Positions 7,586-15,328 of a stretch of DNA of 50,729 bases are shown piece after piece. The position numbers were made by a program, and so were the translations under genes. Source of the DNA: Candidatus Peribacteria bacterium. GTDB taxonomy: Bacteria > Patescibacteriota > Gracilibacteria > Peribacterales > Peribacteraceae. How positions within the stretch are numbered: the first letter of the stretch is position 1; every line of letters begins with the position of its first letter. Under the pieces are notes generated by a model. It saw only the letters and a list, made by a program, of their open reading frames with translations, had not been told where the DNA came from and did not search any database. Location: assembly GCA_943355155.1 (NCBI GenBank), contig CALREJ010000003.1, positions 1-50,729 on the forward strand. The letters run 5' to 3'.

Positions 7586-8212
7586 TCATTTTATTTCTCC
7601 TGCTCGCTTTTTCCGAAGCAACTTACGCGTCGACCAAGGATGTGCATCTTCTTTGTTAAATCCTAATTTTACTGCACATTCAACCAGTAATGCATAACTA
7701 TCAGCCTCTATCTCTAAATATGGTCGAATATTAATATTGCCTCCATTGTGTCTTAAAAGAGTATCAATTTCGATACGCACTCCACCATTTCTGAGCGAAA
7801 TTCTATCCTTCTCGATTTCTTGGTGTTCCTGATGTCCAGATTCAATAAAAAATTGTCGCATTCTACAAAAAAGTTGATCCGCTCTCTCGCCTTCATTTGG
7901 ACATAATACGACTTCAATTTCTTCGCACACACGAATCTTTTTTGCCCAATCATGATCACCAAGCTCTGGAATATACTTTTTTCTCTTTAATTTTTCTGTT
8001 TTCTTCACAACTCCAGTTTCCAGTTGATGACGAACTCTCAGTGATCTTCCATTATCTCGCAACTGCCAATCCGGCGTATCAAAATACACGGCATGCACTC
8101 TCCCATTGTAATATTCAACAAAACCCAAATTTCGTAGCTCCTGCTGCATTTTTTTGGGATCTATATCAAGAATCTTCGTCTCGATCTCAAACTGCGGCTG
8201 ATTGGGGTTCAT
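7586..8212 (-). CDS. CYTH-domain protein (class IV adenylate cyclase / triphosphatase-like)
   Basis: 208 aa forming one CYTH beta-tunnel domain. The diagnostic ExExK motif is EIETK at residues 9-13, followed by VYFDTPDWQLRDNGRSLRVR, where the arginines contact phosphates, and later acidic strands (VRIEIDTLL, YLEIEAD) that bind metal. Members hydrolyse organic or inorganic triphosphates or make cAMP; which applies here cannot be told. The start at 8212 is preferred because TATACT ends 8 nt upstream and the ExExK motif then sits at the usual distance from the N-terminus. It is divergent from the GrpB gene. Confidence 0.87.
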   Translation of the reverse strand: MNPNQPQFEIETKILDIDPKKMQQELRNLGFVEYYNGRVHAVYFDTPDWQLRDNGRSLRVRHQLETGVVKKTEKLKRKKYIPELGDHDWAKKIRVCEEIEVVLCPNEGERADQLFCRMRQFFIESGHQEHQEIEKDRISLRNGGVRIEIDTLLRHNGGNINIRPYLEIEADSYALLVECAVKLGFNKEDAHPWSTRKLLRKKRAGEIK

Positions 8213-8323
8213 AGAGGAGGAGTATAAGATCACTTTTCAATCAAAAAATCAATGATCCCGCACGTACTCAAAGCAGCTCAAAACGCAGTATCGCGGTCAA
8301 AAACTATTTGTTATCGTAGCTAC

Positions 8324-8845
8324 ATGGATGCAAACCCAAACATGCAGGACGAAGAGGTTACTATCGAACCATATGATCCTCAGTGGCCGAAGAAATATGA
8401 GGTGGAGAAAAGACTATTGGAAAAAACACTTGGGAGCTGGATCGATGGCGGCGTGCATCATGTGGGCAGCACGGCCGTGCCGAATCTCGCTGCAAAACCG
8501 ATCATTGATATTCTCATTGGCGTAAAAAATCTGGAAGAAGCAAAGGCCTGTATTCCACTCTTGGAATCGATTGGCTACTGCTACGCCCCCTATCGCCCAC
8601 ACATCCATTGGTTTTGTAAGCCATCCCCTGCTCACCGCGAATTTCACCTGCAGCTCATGGAATCAACGCACCGCGAATGGCATGCACGATTTGTGTTTCG
8701 TGACTTCCTAAGAATGCATCCGGAAACGATTGTGGAATACGCTACGCTCAAAACAACTCTCGCTGAAAAATTTCGTAATGACAGGGAGGCGTATACGGAG
8801 GCCAAAAATGAATTTGTAGAATCTATTCTCAGGAAAGCACTGTAG
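8324..8845 (+). CDS. GrpB family nucleotidyltransferase-like protein
   Basis: About 173 aa, GrpB/UPF0157 family: EPYDPQWPKKYE at the start, then the signature HVGSTAVPNLAAKPIIDILI (residues about 46-65), and HLQLMESTHREWHARFVFRD. The fold is a nucleotidyltransferase of unknown substrate, sometimes fused to dephospho-CoA kinase in other bacteria. The frame is open from an ATG at 8252, but TATCGT ends exactly 6 nt before the ATG at 8324, and the family's conserved region starts soon after, so 8324 is preferred. The longer form remains possible. Confidence 0.87.
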   Translation: MDANPNMQDEEVTIEPYDPQWPKKYEVEKRLLEKTLGSWIDGGVHHVGSTAVPNLAAKPIIDILIGVKNLEEAKACIPLLESIGYCYAPYRPHIHWFCKPSPAHREFHLQLMESTHREWHARFVFRDFLRMHPETIVEYATLKTTLAEKFRNDREAYTEAKNEFVESILRKAL

Positions 8846-8860
8846 GGGAACTTGCTAACA

Positions 8861-9625
8861 TCATTCTTCAAATCGAAAACTCCGTATCATCTCATTGTCC
8901 AAATCATCAAATCTTCCATCTTGACCGATTTTCCACGTCACTGCTATTTTCTGAGTCGGCGAATATTTGAGAGCATAAATGAAATTTAAGGGACATAAAG
9001 AACCAACGTTATCGTCACCTTCATCTCCCTTTATCTCTACATCATAGACACCGCGTTGATCAGTCTCATTTTTTGCAAGGATCTCACAACCGGTTCCATA
9101 CCACTGCCGAATGAATGCGAGCAGCTCTGCGTCATTGGAAATATTTTTTTGCCCCACCATCTTCCATCCCCAATAATAAAAAAGCGGATCCTGCATTTCC
9201 TTTTTGATAGTATCAAGCGTCACATCTTCTTTGGCGCAGGTCGTTTCGGAGGAATTCTCCGCCTGTTGATCGTGCGTTAAAATTGTAGGAGTAATGATGG
9301 AGGAATCACCATCTTCCAGAACAGTCACTGGATACCCTTCTGTTGCGTAGGGCTGAACATCACAGCGACTTCCCACAAGATATTTTGGATAGAGAACGGA
9401 GTAACCAAATCGCGCATTATGGTATAACTCACTGCGTTCTGCCAACGGAAGTGCAGCACGTCTTTGAATAGAAGAGGATGAATGAAACGTAATCGGCGGC
9501 AGTATCTGCTCTCCGGCGTATTGATCATCAGCCGAGAAATCCGGCGCATAATAAAGATAGATTCCTCCAAAGACTCCGAAGGAAAGCAGAAGTGAAAGAG
9601 CGATATCCTTGTGAGAAAAACTCAT
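8861..9625 (-). CDS. Membrane-anchored exported protein, unknown function
   Basis: 254 aa. After a short basic N-terminus (MSFSHKD) comes one hydrophobic helix (IALSLLLSFGVFGGIYLYY), so the rest is probably outside the membrane. The extracytoplasmic part contains several cysteines (VGSRCDV, SETTCAKED, GTGCEIL, GSLCPLN) that could form disulfides, and ends VTWKIGQDGRFDDLDNEM. No family is recognised. The start is set at 9625 because TACACT ends 6 nt upstream; it also places the hydrophobic helix right at the N-terminus. The stop lies 15 nt from the convergent GrpB gene. Confidence 0.78.
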   Translation of the reverse strand: MSFSHKDIALSLLLSFGVFGGIYLYYAPDFSADDQYAGEQILPPITFHSSSSIQRRAALPLAERSELYHNARFGYSVLYPKYLVGSRCDVQPYATEGYPVTVLEDGDSSIITPTILTHDQQAENSSETTCAKEDVTLDTIKKEMQDPLFYYWGWKMVGQKNISNDAELLAFIRQWYGTGCEILAKNETDQRGVYDVEIKGDEGDDNVGSLCPLNFIYALKYSPTQKIAVTWKIGQDGRFDDLDNEMIRSFRFEE

Positions 9626-9746
9626 AGCGAAAGTGTATGTGACGGGCTTAGCATTACCAAGGTATTCCAAAAATCACTAGAATTTCAGTCATTGACAGCG
9701 CAATCATTTTATATATTATTGACATATATTCTTGTTACGTCAATTT

Positions 9747-10313
9747 ATGTCAGAAACCACTGCAAAAAAGGAATCCGCCGAGTTAGACCCTGCATTGGCA
9801 GAAGCTTTCGAGACATTGGATACTTTTATTCCAGAAATGAGATTGGGATATCACGCCGTAAAAGGAGATAAAGTTCGTGTGAGCAATCTCGATGAATTAC
9901 TTCCGATTGGTGCTGGCAGGCGAAAAAGTAGATTGGTAATAAATCCTGATGAAGAGAATCCCCTTCGTATTGTTCACACCAAAAGAAAACCAACCGATGA
10001 CAATTCGAATCGGGTAATCGTTGGTATTTCACCAAAAGGAAATTTCCAGATTAAAAAAGGTAGGGAATTGCTCTACCAAGCTTCTTCACAAGCAGAGGGA
10101 ATCTGGGAAGTAGATGTTGATACTATTGAAGAAAGTGAGCGCGACGCTGTTTTTGGAATCATGGAAGCTCTGCAAAAGAAAGCTCAAACTAAAATAGAAA
10201 AAGAAGCCAGAAAAGCTGAAAGGGTAAAAGCATTCGTCGAAGAATTGCGCATAGCTGTAGAAGCAAGATTGGAAGCAGGCAGAGCGCTGTCTCAAGATTC
10301 CGCAGCACTGTAA
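9747..10313 (+). CDS. Hypothetical protein with C-terminal coiled coil
   Basis: 188 aa, no family recognised. The N-terminus is acidic (KKESAELDPALAEAFETLD). A middle region of basic and beta-rich character (GAGRRKSRLVINPDEENPL) is followed by a long charged helix from about 130 to 180 (QKKAQTKIEKEARKAERVK) that should form a coiled coil. It is probably cytoplasmic. The start at 9747 (ATG) is preferred over an upstream in-frame TTG. The region before it is very AT-rich with TATATT-like sequences. It is convergent with the TfoX-like gene two bases away. Confidence 0.78.
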   Translation: MSETTAKKESAELDPALAEAFETLDTFIPEMRLGYHAVKGDKVRVSNLDELLPIGAGRRKSRLVINPDEENPLRIVHTKRKPTDDNSNRVIVGISPKGNFQIKKGRELLYQASSQAEGIWEVDVDTIEESERDAVFGIMEALQKKAQTKIEKEARKAERVKAFVEELRIAVEARLEAGRALSQDSAAL

Positions 10314-10315
10314 TC

Positions 10316-10639
10316 TCACTTCTTCCTCTTCTTCACATGCGGAACTTCCGCAGCAGTTTTTTCAATGAGAGTCGCCATCCACTCAGCGTCCTCCCATTTC
10401 TCTTCATCAATCTGAAAATGGAGCTTCGCGCCGGGATATGGCGCGCCTTCTGTGACATCCCCAATGAAAGCCCTGCCGGCTTCCGTTGGTTTCACAAACA
10501 ATCGATCATCACACACGAGCGCCACCACTGTGTCGTTGCAGTAGATGGCATATTCGCCAAACATCTTGCGGCTGCGGATATCGCCGGCGGCGGACATTTG
10601 ATCGACGAGAAAGTCTGCGGTGGATTGAGCGGTCGCCAT
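10316..10639 (-). CDS. TfoX/Sxy N-terminal domain protein
   Basis: 107 aa, the stand-alone TfoX N-terminal domain: SRKMFGEYAIYCNDTVVALV, DRLFVKPTEAGRAF, GAPYPGAKLHFQIDEE and a C-terminal helix followed by a KKRKK tail. In gamma-proteobacteria TfoX/Sxy co-activates competence genes; single-domain copies elsewhere have no assigned role. TACTCT ends 6 nt before the ATG at 10639 and marks it as the start in preference to the in-frame GTG two codons upstream. Its -10 box lies back to back with that of the DUF1232 gene. Confidence 0.88.
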   Translation of the reverse strand: MATAQSTADFLVDQMSAAGDIRSRKMFGEYAIYCNDTVVALVCDDRLFVKPTEAGRAFIGDVTEGAPYPGAKLHFQIDEEKWEDAEWMATLIEKTAAEVPHVKKRKK

Positions 10640-10677
10640 GGACACAGAGTAGCATGAAGAATGGTATGATCACTTTG

Positions 10678-10941
10678 ATGAAACCAACAACAACGACTCT
10701 CTCGTCGCTCCAAAAGCTACACATCCTGTGGAATGTCCTTCGGCATCCACGCACGTCCCCCATTGCCAAATTTTTGCTTGGAGGTTCACTCCTCTATGGA
10801 ATACTTCCGTTTGATTTCATTCCCGATTTTTTGCCACTGATCGGCATCACGGACGATGCTACGTTACTGATTGCAGGAATAATGGTCTTCATGAAAATGA
10901 CGAAGGCGATGCGAAAGGAGATAGAGAAAAATATCTCTTGA
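10678..10941 (+). CDS. DUF1232 small membrane protein (YkvA-like)
   Basis: 87 aa. The DUF1232 signature is plain: RHPRTSPIAKFLLGGSLLYG, then ILPFDFIPDFLPLIGITDDA, followed by a hydrophobic helix and a basic tail. These proteins are predicted to be membrane-associated; their function is unknown. TATGAT ends 7 nt before the ATG at 10678. ATGs at 10654 and 10666 are in frame but lie upstream of or inside that -10 box, so they are not expected to be translated from this promoter. Confidence 0.85.
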   Translation: MKPTTTTLSSLQKLHILWNVLRHPRTSPIAKFLLGGSLLYGILPFDFIPDFLPLIGITDDATLLIAGIMVFMKMTKAMRKEIEKNIS

Positions 10942-10996
10942 ATTTAGCATCATAAAAAGGTATAATAAATGCACCTTTATTCGTACTATATTTACC

Positions 10997-11230
10997 ATGA
11001 CCACTATCACGTTACAGGATATAAAGTCGCGAGGAGCCAAAGCAATTTCAGATGAGAAAGTTGTGTATTTGATCGTAAATTCTCAGACAAAGTCGGTTAT
11101 GGTTCCTCCTGCAGAATATGCGATGCTTCTTGCTGCACAGGAAGAGCTCGAGGACATTAAGGCGATTGAAGAACGCAAACACGAAAAAACCATCCCCTTC
11201 TCCAAAGTGTTTTCAGTTTCTAAAAAATGA
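10997..11230 (+). CDS. Type II antitoxin (Phd/YefM-like), partner of RelE-type toxin
   Basis: 77 aa: an N-terminal beta/alpha part (MTTITLQDIKSRGAKAISDE, VVYLIVNSQTKSVMVPPAEY) typical of Phd/YefM or RelB-like dimerising antitoxins, then an acidic-basic helix (AAQEELEDIKAIEERKHEK) that would wrap the toxin. TACTAT ends 7 nt before the ATG. The stop overlaps the toxin start by four bases (ATGA), so translation is coupled. Antitoxins of this class bind their own promoter, so autoregulation is likely, though no operator palindrome stands out. Confidence 0.82.
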   Translation: MTTITLQDIKSRGAKAISDEKVVYLIVNSQTKSVMVPPAEYAMLLAAQEELEDIKAIEERKHEKTIPFSKVFSVSKK

Positions 11231-11496
11231 AACAGCCTTTTTCCATCGTTCTGAAACATTCAGTTCAAAAAGATATTCGTCGCATTCCAGCGAGCATTCT
11301 GGGTAGTATTCAAACAAAGATTGCGACACTCGCAGAAAATCCTTTCCCAGCAGGAGCAGAACCCATTCAAGGATATGATCATCACTATCGCATTCGTATT
11401 GGGAACTATCGCATCATCTACGAGGTAGCAGCCACCATTCGCATCATCACCGTCATCCGCATAGGACACAGAAAAGATGTGTATCGACAATTGTGA
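11227..11496 (+). CDS. RelE/ParE-family toxin
   Basis: 89 aa with the RelE/ParE fold: LKHSVQKDIRRIPASILGSI, then LAENPFPAGAEPIQGYDHHY, RIRIGNYRIIYEV and a C-terminal IRIITVIRIGHRKDVYRQL. The basic residues R-x-G-x-Y-R-I-I-Y and the C-terminal GHRKDVY fit ribosome-dependent mRNA cleavage by RelE-like toxins, though ParE-type gyrase poisoning cannot be excluded. The start overlaps the antitoxin stop. The pair stands alone between unrelated genes, the usual setting for a mobile stabilising cassette. Confidence 0.9.
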   Translation: MKQPFSIVLKHSVQKDIRRIPASILGSIQTKIATLAENPFPAGAEPIQGYDHHYRIRIGNYRIIYEVAATIRIITVIRIGHRKDVYRQL

Positions 11497-11508
11497 GACG
11501 ACATGATT

Positions 11509-12939
11509 TCACAGTGCGCCCAAATCCAACTCCTCATCAATATGTATTTGCTGAACGAATTCGCTGTCGTGGCTGACGAGGATCATCCCTCCTTGATATT
11601 CATTGAGTGCTTCTGCAATCACCGGAAGATGGCGGAAGTTGATGTGATTTGTTGGTTCGTCGAGGATCAGTAATGTCGGTTTCTGGAGCATGAAGCGCGC
11701 AAAACAAAGTAAACCCTTTTGCCCTTCGGAGAGCGCTGCTGCTCGCGTTTGGATCTTATCTGCGGGCAAGAGGAAGCGCGCGGCTGTGGAATACACGAGT
11801 TGATTATTCGCTTTTTCCATGGCTTCTTCGAGGATATCGTAGACGGTTTTATCCATGGGAAGTCCTGAGAAATCTTGTCGGTAATACCCAACCTTCACGC
11901 CTTCGGTAATCACCGCACCCTTTTCCTTACCATTCGCCATCGCTTCGAGGAGCGAACTTTTGCCGATTCCGTTTGGACCGGTGATGAGGAGGGTGTGCTT
12001 GCGACGCACGGTCACCTCCACATTTTTCTTCACGGGTTTATGTCCGACCATGATGTGCACGGAGCTGATTTGTACCAAGGGCTTTGGGAATTCTTCGGCG
12101 TCGATCGTGAAAGGGGCGATGGTTTTGTCTTCGCGTTTTACTTCGACTTTATTGTCCTCTGCTTCCTCGACCGCATCGCGCATTTTGCTCGCGAGCTTGC
12201 GCATTTTTCCACCTTTGTGGGAGAAAAAGTTGATCTTTTCTTTCTGATCAATGATCGCTTTTTCCATGCGGGCATTCTGCCGCTGCTCACGTTCGATCTG
12301 CTCTTCGATTCGCTCGAGCACATCGAGGTAATTCCCTGTGTACTGCTCGACTTTGTGCGTGTGCGCGTCGAGGTACAGCACGCCTTCGGTGAAGCTATTC
12401 AGGAACGCTGCGTCGTGGGAAATGACAATGCACGTCTTTTCGTACATCACAAGGAAACTCGTCAGGTGATCAATCCCCGCTTGGTCGAGGTTATTCGTTG
12501 GTTCATCGAGGAGGAGAATGTCGGGTTCTTGAATGAGTGCGAATGCGAGGAGAAGTCTGGCTTTCTGACCACCGGAAAACGCGCTGATCTTTTTCTCCAT
12601 GGGAGCTTTCAATTGCACAGCATCGAGCACGCGCGCAATGTGTCGATCAATATCATATTTTTTCTCGGAAAATGCGCTCTCGAAGAATTCCAATACCGTC
12701 TTTTGTAAATCATCGTTCGCAATCACCTGCTTTGCAATTCCGATCGTCATCCCCTTTTTCATGTGTATCTCGCCTTCTTGTGGCTTAATCGCGCGCGTGA
12801 TCAATTTGAAAATCGTACTTTTCCCCGCACCATTCTGACCCATGATCGTGAGCTTCGCATTTTCACGCACGGAAAAACCCGCACCGTCGAGAATCGGTTT
12901 ATGGTGATCGTAATGAAACGTCACGTCCTGCAGCCGCAA
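11509..12939 (-). CDS. ABC-F family ATPase (ribosome-associated type)
   Basis: About 476 aa with two ABC domains and no membrane part. The first has Walker A GQNGAGKST, signature FSGGQKARLLLA and Walker B ILLLDEPTNNLD. A charged linker follows (EEQIEREQRQNARMEK). The second has GPNGIGKSS, LSEGQKGLLCFARF and LLILDEPTNHIN. ABC-F proteins act on the ribosome (translation factor or antibiotic protection). The start is uncertain: homologues begin near LRLQDVTFHY, where only a TTG (12939) or ATT is available. The frame is open further upstream, but TACACT near 12984 implies transcription starts inside that extension. The second signature has E for the usual G. Confidence 0.9.
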   Translation of the reverse strand: MRLQDVTFHYDHHKPILDGAGFSVRENAKLTIMGQNGAGKSTIFKLITRAIKPQEGEIHMKKGMTIGIAKQVIANDDLQKTVLEFFESAFSEKKYDIDRHIARVLDAVQLKAPMEKKISAFSGGQKARLLLAFALIQEPDILLLDEPTNNLDQAGIDHLTSFLVMYEKTCIVISHDAAFLNSFTEGVLYLDAHTHKVEQYTGNYLDVLERIEEQIEREQRQNARMEKAIIDQKEKINFFSHKGGKMRKLASKMRDAVEEAEDNKVEVKREDKTIAPFTIDAEEFPKPLVQISSVHIMVGHKPVKKNVEVTVRRKHTLLITGPNGIGKSSLLEAMANGKEKGAVITEGVKVGYYRQDFSGLPMDKTVYDILEEAMEKANNQLVYSTAARFLLPADKIQTRAAALSEGQKGLLCFARFMLQKPTLLILDEPTNHINFRHLPVIAEALNEYQGGMILVSHDSEFVQQIHIDEELDLGAL

Positions 12940-13133
12940 AATGACATCGCCGTGGTCTATGAAAAAAGGAAGGAAGAGTGGGTAGTGTAGGGAAAAATGA
13001 GGGAATTTGGTAGGGATGTTCTCCCCACCCACAGAACGCCATTCCCCCCTTCCATATGCCAAAAAACAAGACACCCCCAAAGAAAAATTGAAATCGTTTA
13101 GACGGCGAAACAGGATCAATCTAATGTACTGAC

Positions 13134-15323
13134 ATGCCAGACGTCGCAACACCACCGAACCTCCACACCCTCCTCGAAAAGCATTTTGGGTATCAAACAT
13201 TTCGGCCATTGCAGGAGGACATTATGAAGACACTGCTTTCTGGGAAACATTGCCTCGCAGTGATGCCAACGGGGAGTGGGAAATCGCTGTGTTTTCAGTT
13301 GCCTGCTCTTTGTATGGACGGCATCACGCTGGTCATCTCCCCTCTCATTGCGCTCATGAAAGATCAGGTGGACAGCCTCTGTGCAAACGGCATCGCGGCG
13401 GCTTTTTTGAATAGTAGCCAGAGTGCTGCGGAGCAAGCGACAGTCAGAAATGAAATTGTGAACGGCAACGTGCGGCTGCTGTACATCGCGCCGGAGCGAC
13501 TCGCGGTCGAGGGATTTTTATCGTTTCTTTCTGCCATAAAAGTGAAACTAATCGCGATTGATGAAGCGCATTGTATTTCGGAATGGGGACATGAATTCCG
13601 TCCGGACTATCGAAATCTAACTATCTTGCGGGATACGTTTCCGACAGTTCCGGTGATTGCTCTCACCGCAACAGCCACACCAAAAGTCCGCGAAGACATT
13701 CGTGAGCAATTGAGCCTACATGACGCACCCCTCTTCCTCTCGAGTTTCAATCGCCCGAATCTCACGTACCAAGTGTATCCAAAGAAACGCGCGTTCGACC
13801 GTCTGCTCCTCCTCTTTCGCGACAAAAAACGTCTGCCTGCGATTGTGTATTGTTTCTCGAGGAAAGGAACGGAATCGCTCGCGGCGGATCTAAACGCAGA
13901 GGGATTTAAAGCACTCCCCTACCATGCAGGACTCGATGCAGAGGTGCGGAAAAAGACGCAGGATTCTTTTATGCTCGGCGATATCGACATCATCACTGCG
14001 ACAACGGCGTTTGGGATGGGCATTGATAAACCAGATGTCCGCACGGTCGTCCATTTTGATCTGCCGAAAAACATCGAAAGTTACTATCAGGAGACAGGAC
14101 GTGCGGGACGCGACGGCCTCGGCAGCGACTGTGTCCTCTTTTTTTCCTACGGCGATAAAATCAAACAGGAATTTTTCATCGACGAGATACAGGACAAAGC
14201 ACAACAAAAAGTGATGCGACAAAAACTTGCGCAGATGCTGCGGTACGGAGAAATTGAGACGTGTCGGCGGGCATATTTGCTCCGATACTTCGACGAAAAG
14301 GACGTCGCAGAAACCTGTAACGGCTGCGATTGCTGCCTCGACCAAGGAGAGGTATTTGATGCGACGATTGTCACGCAAAAAATATTGTGTGCCGTGATCA
14401 AAACGGGAGAGAGGTTTGGAGCGGCACATGTGTGCGATGTGCTCTGCGGAAAAACGAGTGAGCGAATGAGGAACCTAAAACATGATCAGCTGTCTGTGTT
14501 CGGCGCGGTGACGGATTTTGATATAGGGCAACTCCACGACATCGTCCAATCGCTCCTCCAAAAAAATCTGCTCGCGAAAGCGGATGGGCAATACCCAACA
14601 TTGAGCGTGCCGGAAGCAGGCCGCATGTTCCTGAAAGAAAAGTCGACACTGAAACTTCGAAAGCCACGCGAAAGTTCTGTATTCACCAAGCGCGCGAAGA
14701 ACGATGAGGACATCGCATTCAATGAAGAACTGTTCGAAGAACTGCGCGCACTGCGACGCAAAATCGCAGAGAAGGACGGAGTCGCCGCCTTCGTCGTCTT
14801 CGGTGACAGATCCCTCCGCGAGATGGCAGCGTATTTTCCCAAAAAAGCAGAATCGTTCCGGAAGATGTATGGAGTATCCGACAAAAAAGCTGAGCAGTAC
14901 GGTTCGGAGTTTCTGCCCATCATCCAACGCTTCGCATCCGTGCACGGACTGGAAGAAAAACCGATTCCCCAAAGGCAAGGAAAAAGCATCTTCCATCGCA
15001 TCGGAAACATTCTCAGCACGAACTCAACGTACGAAGGAACACGCCAGCTCGTCCTGAAAAAAATTCCTCTCGCGGAGATGGCGGCACAAAGAAACCTGAA
15101 AGAAGGCACCATCGTCGCACACGTCGAAGCGATTCTGGAGGCAGGTACCGTGCTTGATATCGAATACCTGAAACCAGAGGCTGCGATTTTTAACGAAATA
15201 GCCGCCGTCTTTAAAATCCATGATGGCTCGACCGCCCTCTCCCCCATTTTCGGGCACTTCGAAGGAAAATATTCGTACGATACGATTCGTTTGGTGCGGA
15301 TGTTTTTGAAGAGTTCAGCTTGA
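13134..15323 (+). CDS. recQ: ATP-dependent DNA helicase RecQ
   Basis: 729 aa, 3'-5' DNA helicase for recombination and replication-fork repair. All RecQ elements are in order: FGYQTFRPLQEDIM (Q-motif region), Walker A MPTGSGKSLCFQLP near 44-57, DEAHCISEWGHEFRPDYRNL near 142 (DEAH plus the RecQ aromatic loop), motif V/VI with GMGIDKPDVRTVVH and YYQETGRAGRDG, the zinc-binding CRRAYLLRYFDE...CNGCDCC, a winged helix, and an HRDC domain near 515-590 (FEELRALRRKIAEKDG). The extra C-terminal ~100 residues resemble the helix-turn-helix tail of long RecQ proteins. TAATGT ends 6 nt before the ATG. Confidence 0.97.
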   Translation: MPDVATPPNLHTLLEKHFGYQTFRPLQEDIMKTLLSGKHCLAVMPTGSGKSLCFQLPALCMDGITLVISPLIALMKDQVDSLCANGIAAAFLNSSQSAAEQATVRNEIVNGNVRLLYIAPERLAVEGFLSFLSAIKVKLIAIDEAHCISEWGHEFRPDYRNLTILRDTFPTVPVIALTATATPKVREDIREQLSLHDAPLFLSSFNRPNLTYQVYPKKRAFDRLLLLFRDKKRLPAIVYCFSRKGTESLAADLNAEGFKALPYHAGLDAEVRKKTQDSFMLGDIDIITATTAFGMGIDKPDVRTVVHFDLPKNIESYYQETGRAGRDGLGSDCVLFFSYGDKIKQEFFIDEIQDKAQQKVMRQKLAQMLRYGEIETCRRAYLLRYFDEKDVAETCNGCDCCLDQGEVFDATIVTQKILCAVIKTGERFGAAHVCDVLCGKTSERMRNLKHDQLSVFGAVTDFDIGQLHDIVQSLLQKNLLAKADGQYPTLSVPEAGRMFLKEKSTLKLRKPRESSVFTKRAKNDEDIAFNEELFEELRALRRKIAEKDGVAAFVVFGDRSLREMAAYFPKKAESFRKMYGVSDKKAEQYGSEFLPIIQRFASVHGLEEKPIPQRQGKSIFHRIGNILSTNSTYEGTRQLVLKKIPLAEMAAQRNLKEGTIVAHVEAILEAGTVLDIEYLKPEAAIFNEIAAVFKIHDGSTALSPIFGHFEGKYSYDTIRLVRMFLKSSA

Positions 15324-15328
15324 AATCC

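Noticed and set aside
11875..12708. 277-aa plus-strand ORF opposite the ABC-F gene
   Set aside because: Phe/His-rich translation typical of an antisense frame; the ABC-F motifs on the other strand are clear.
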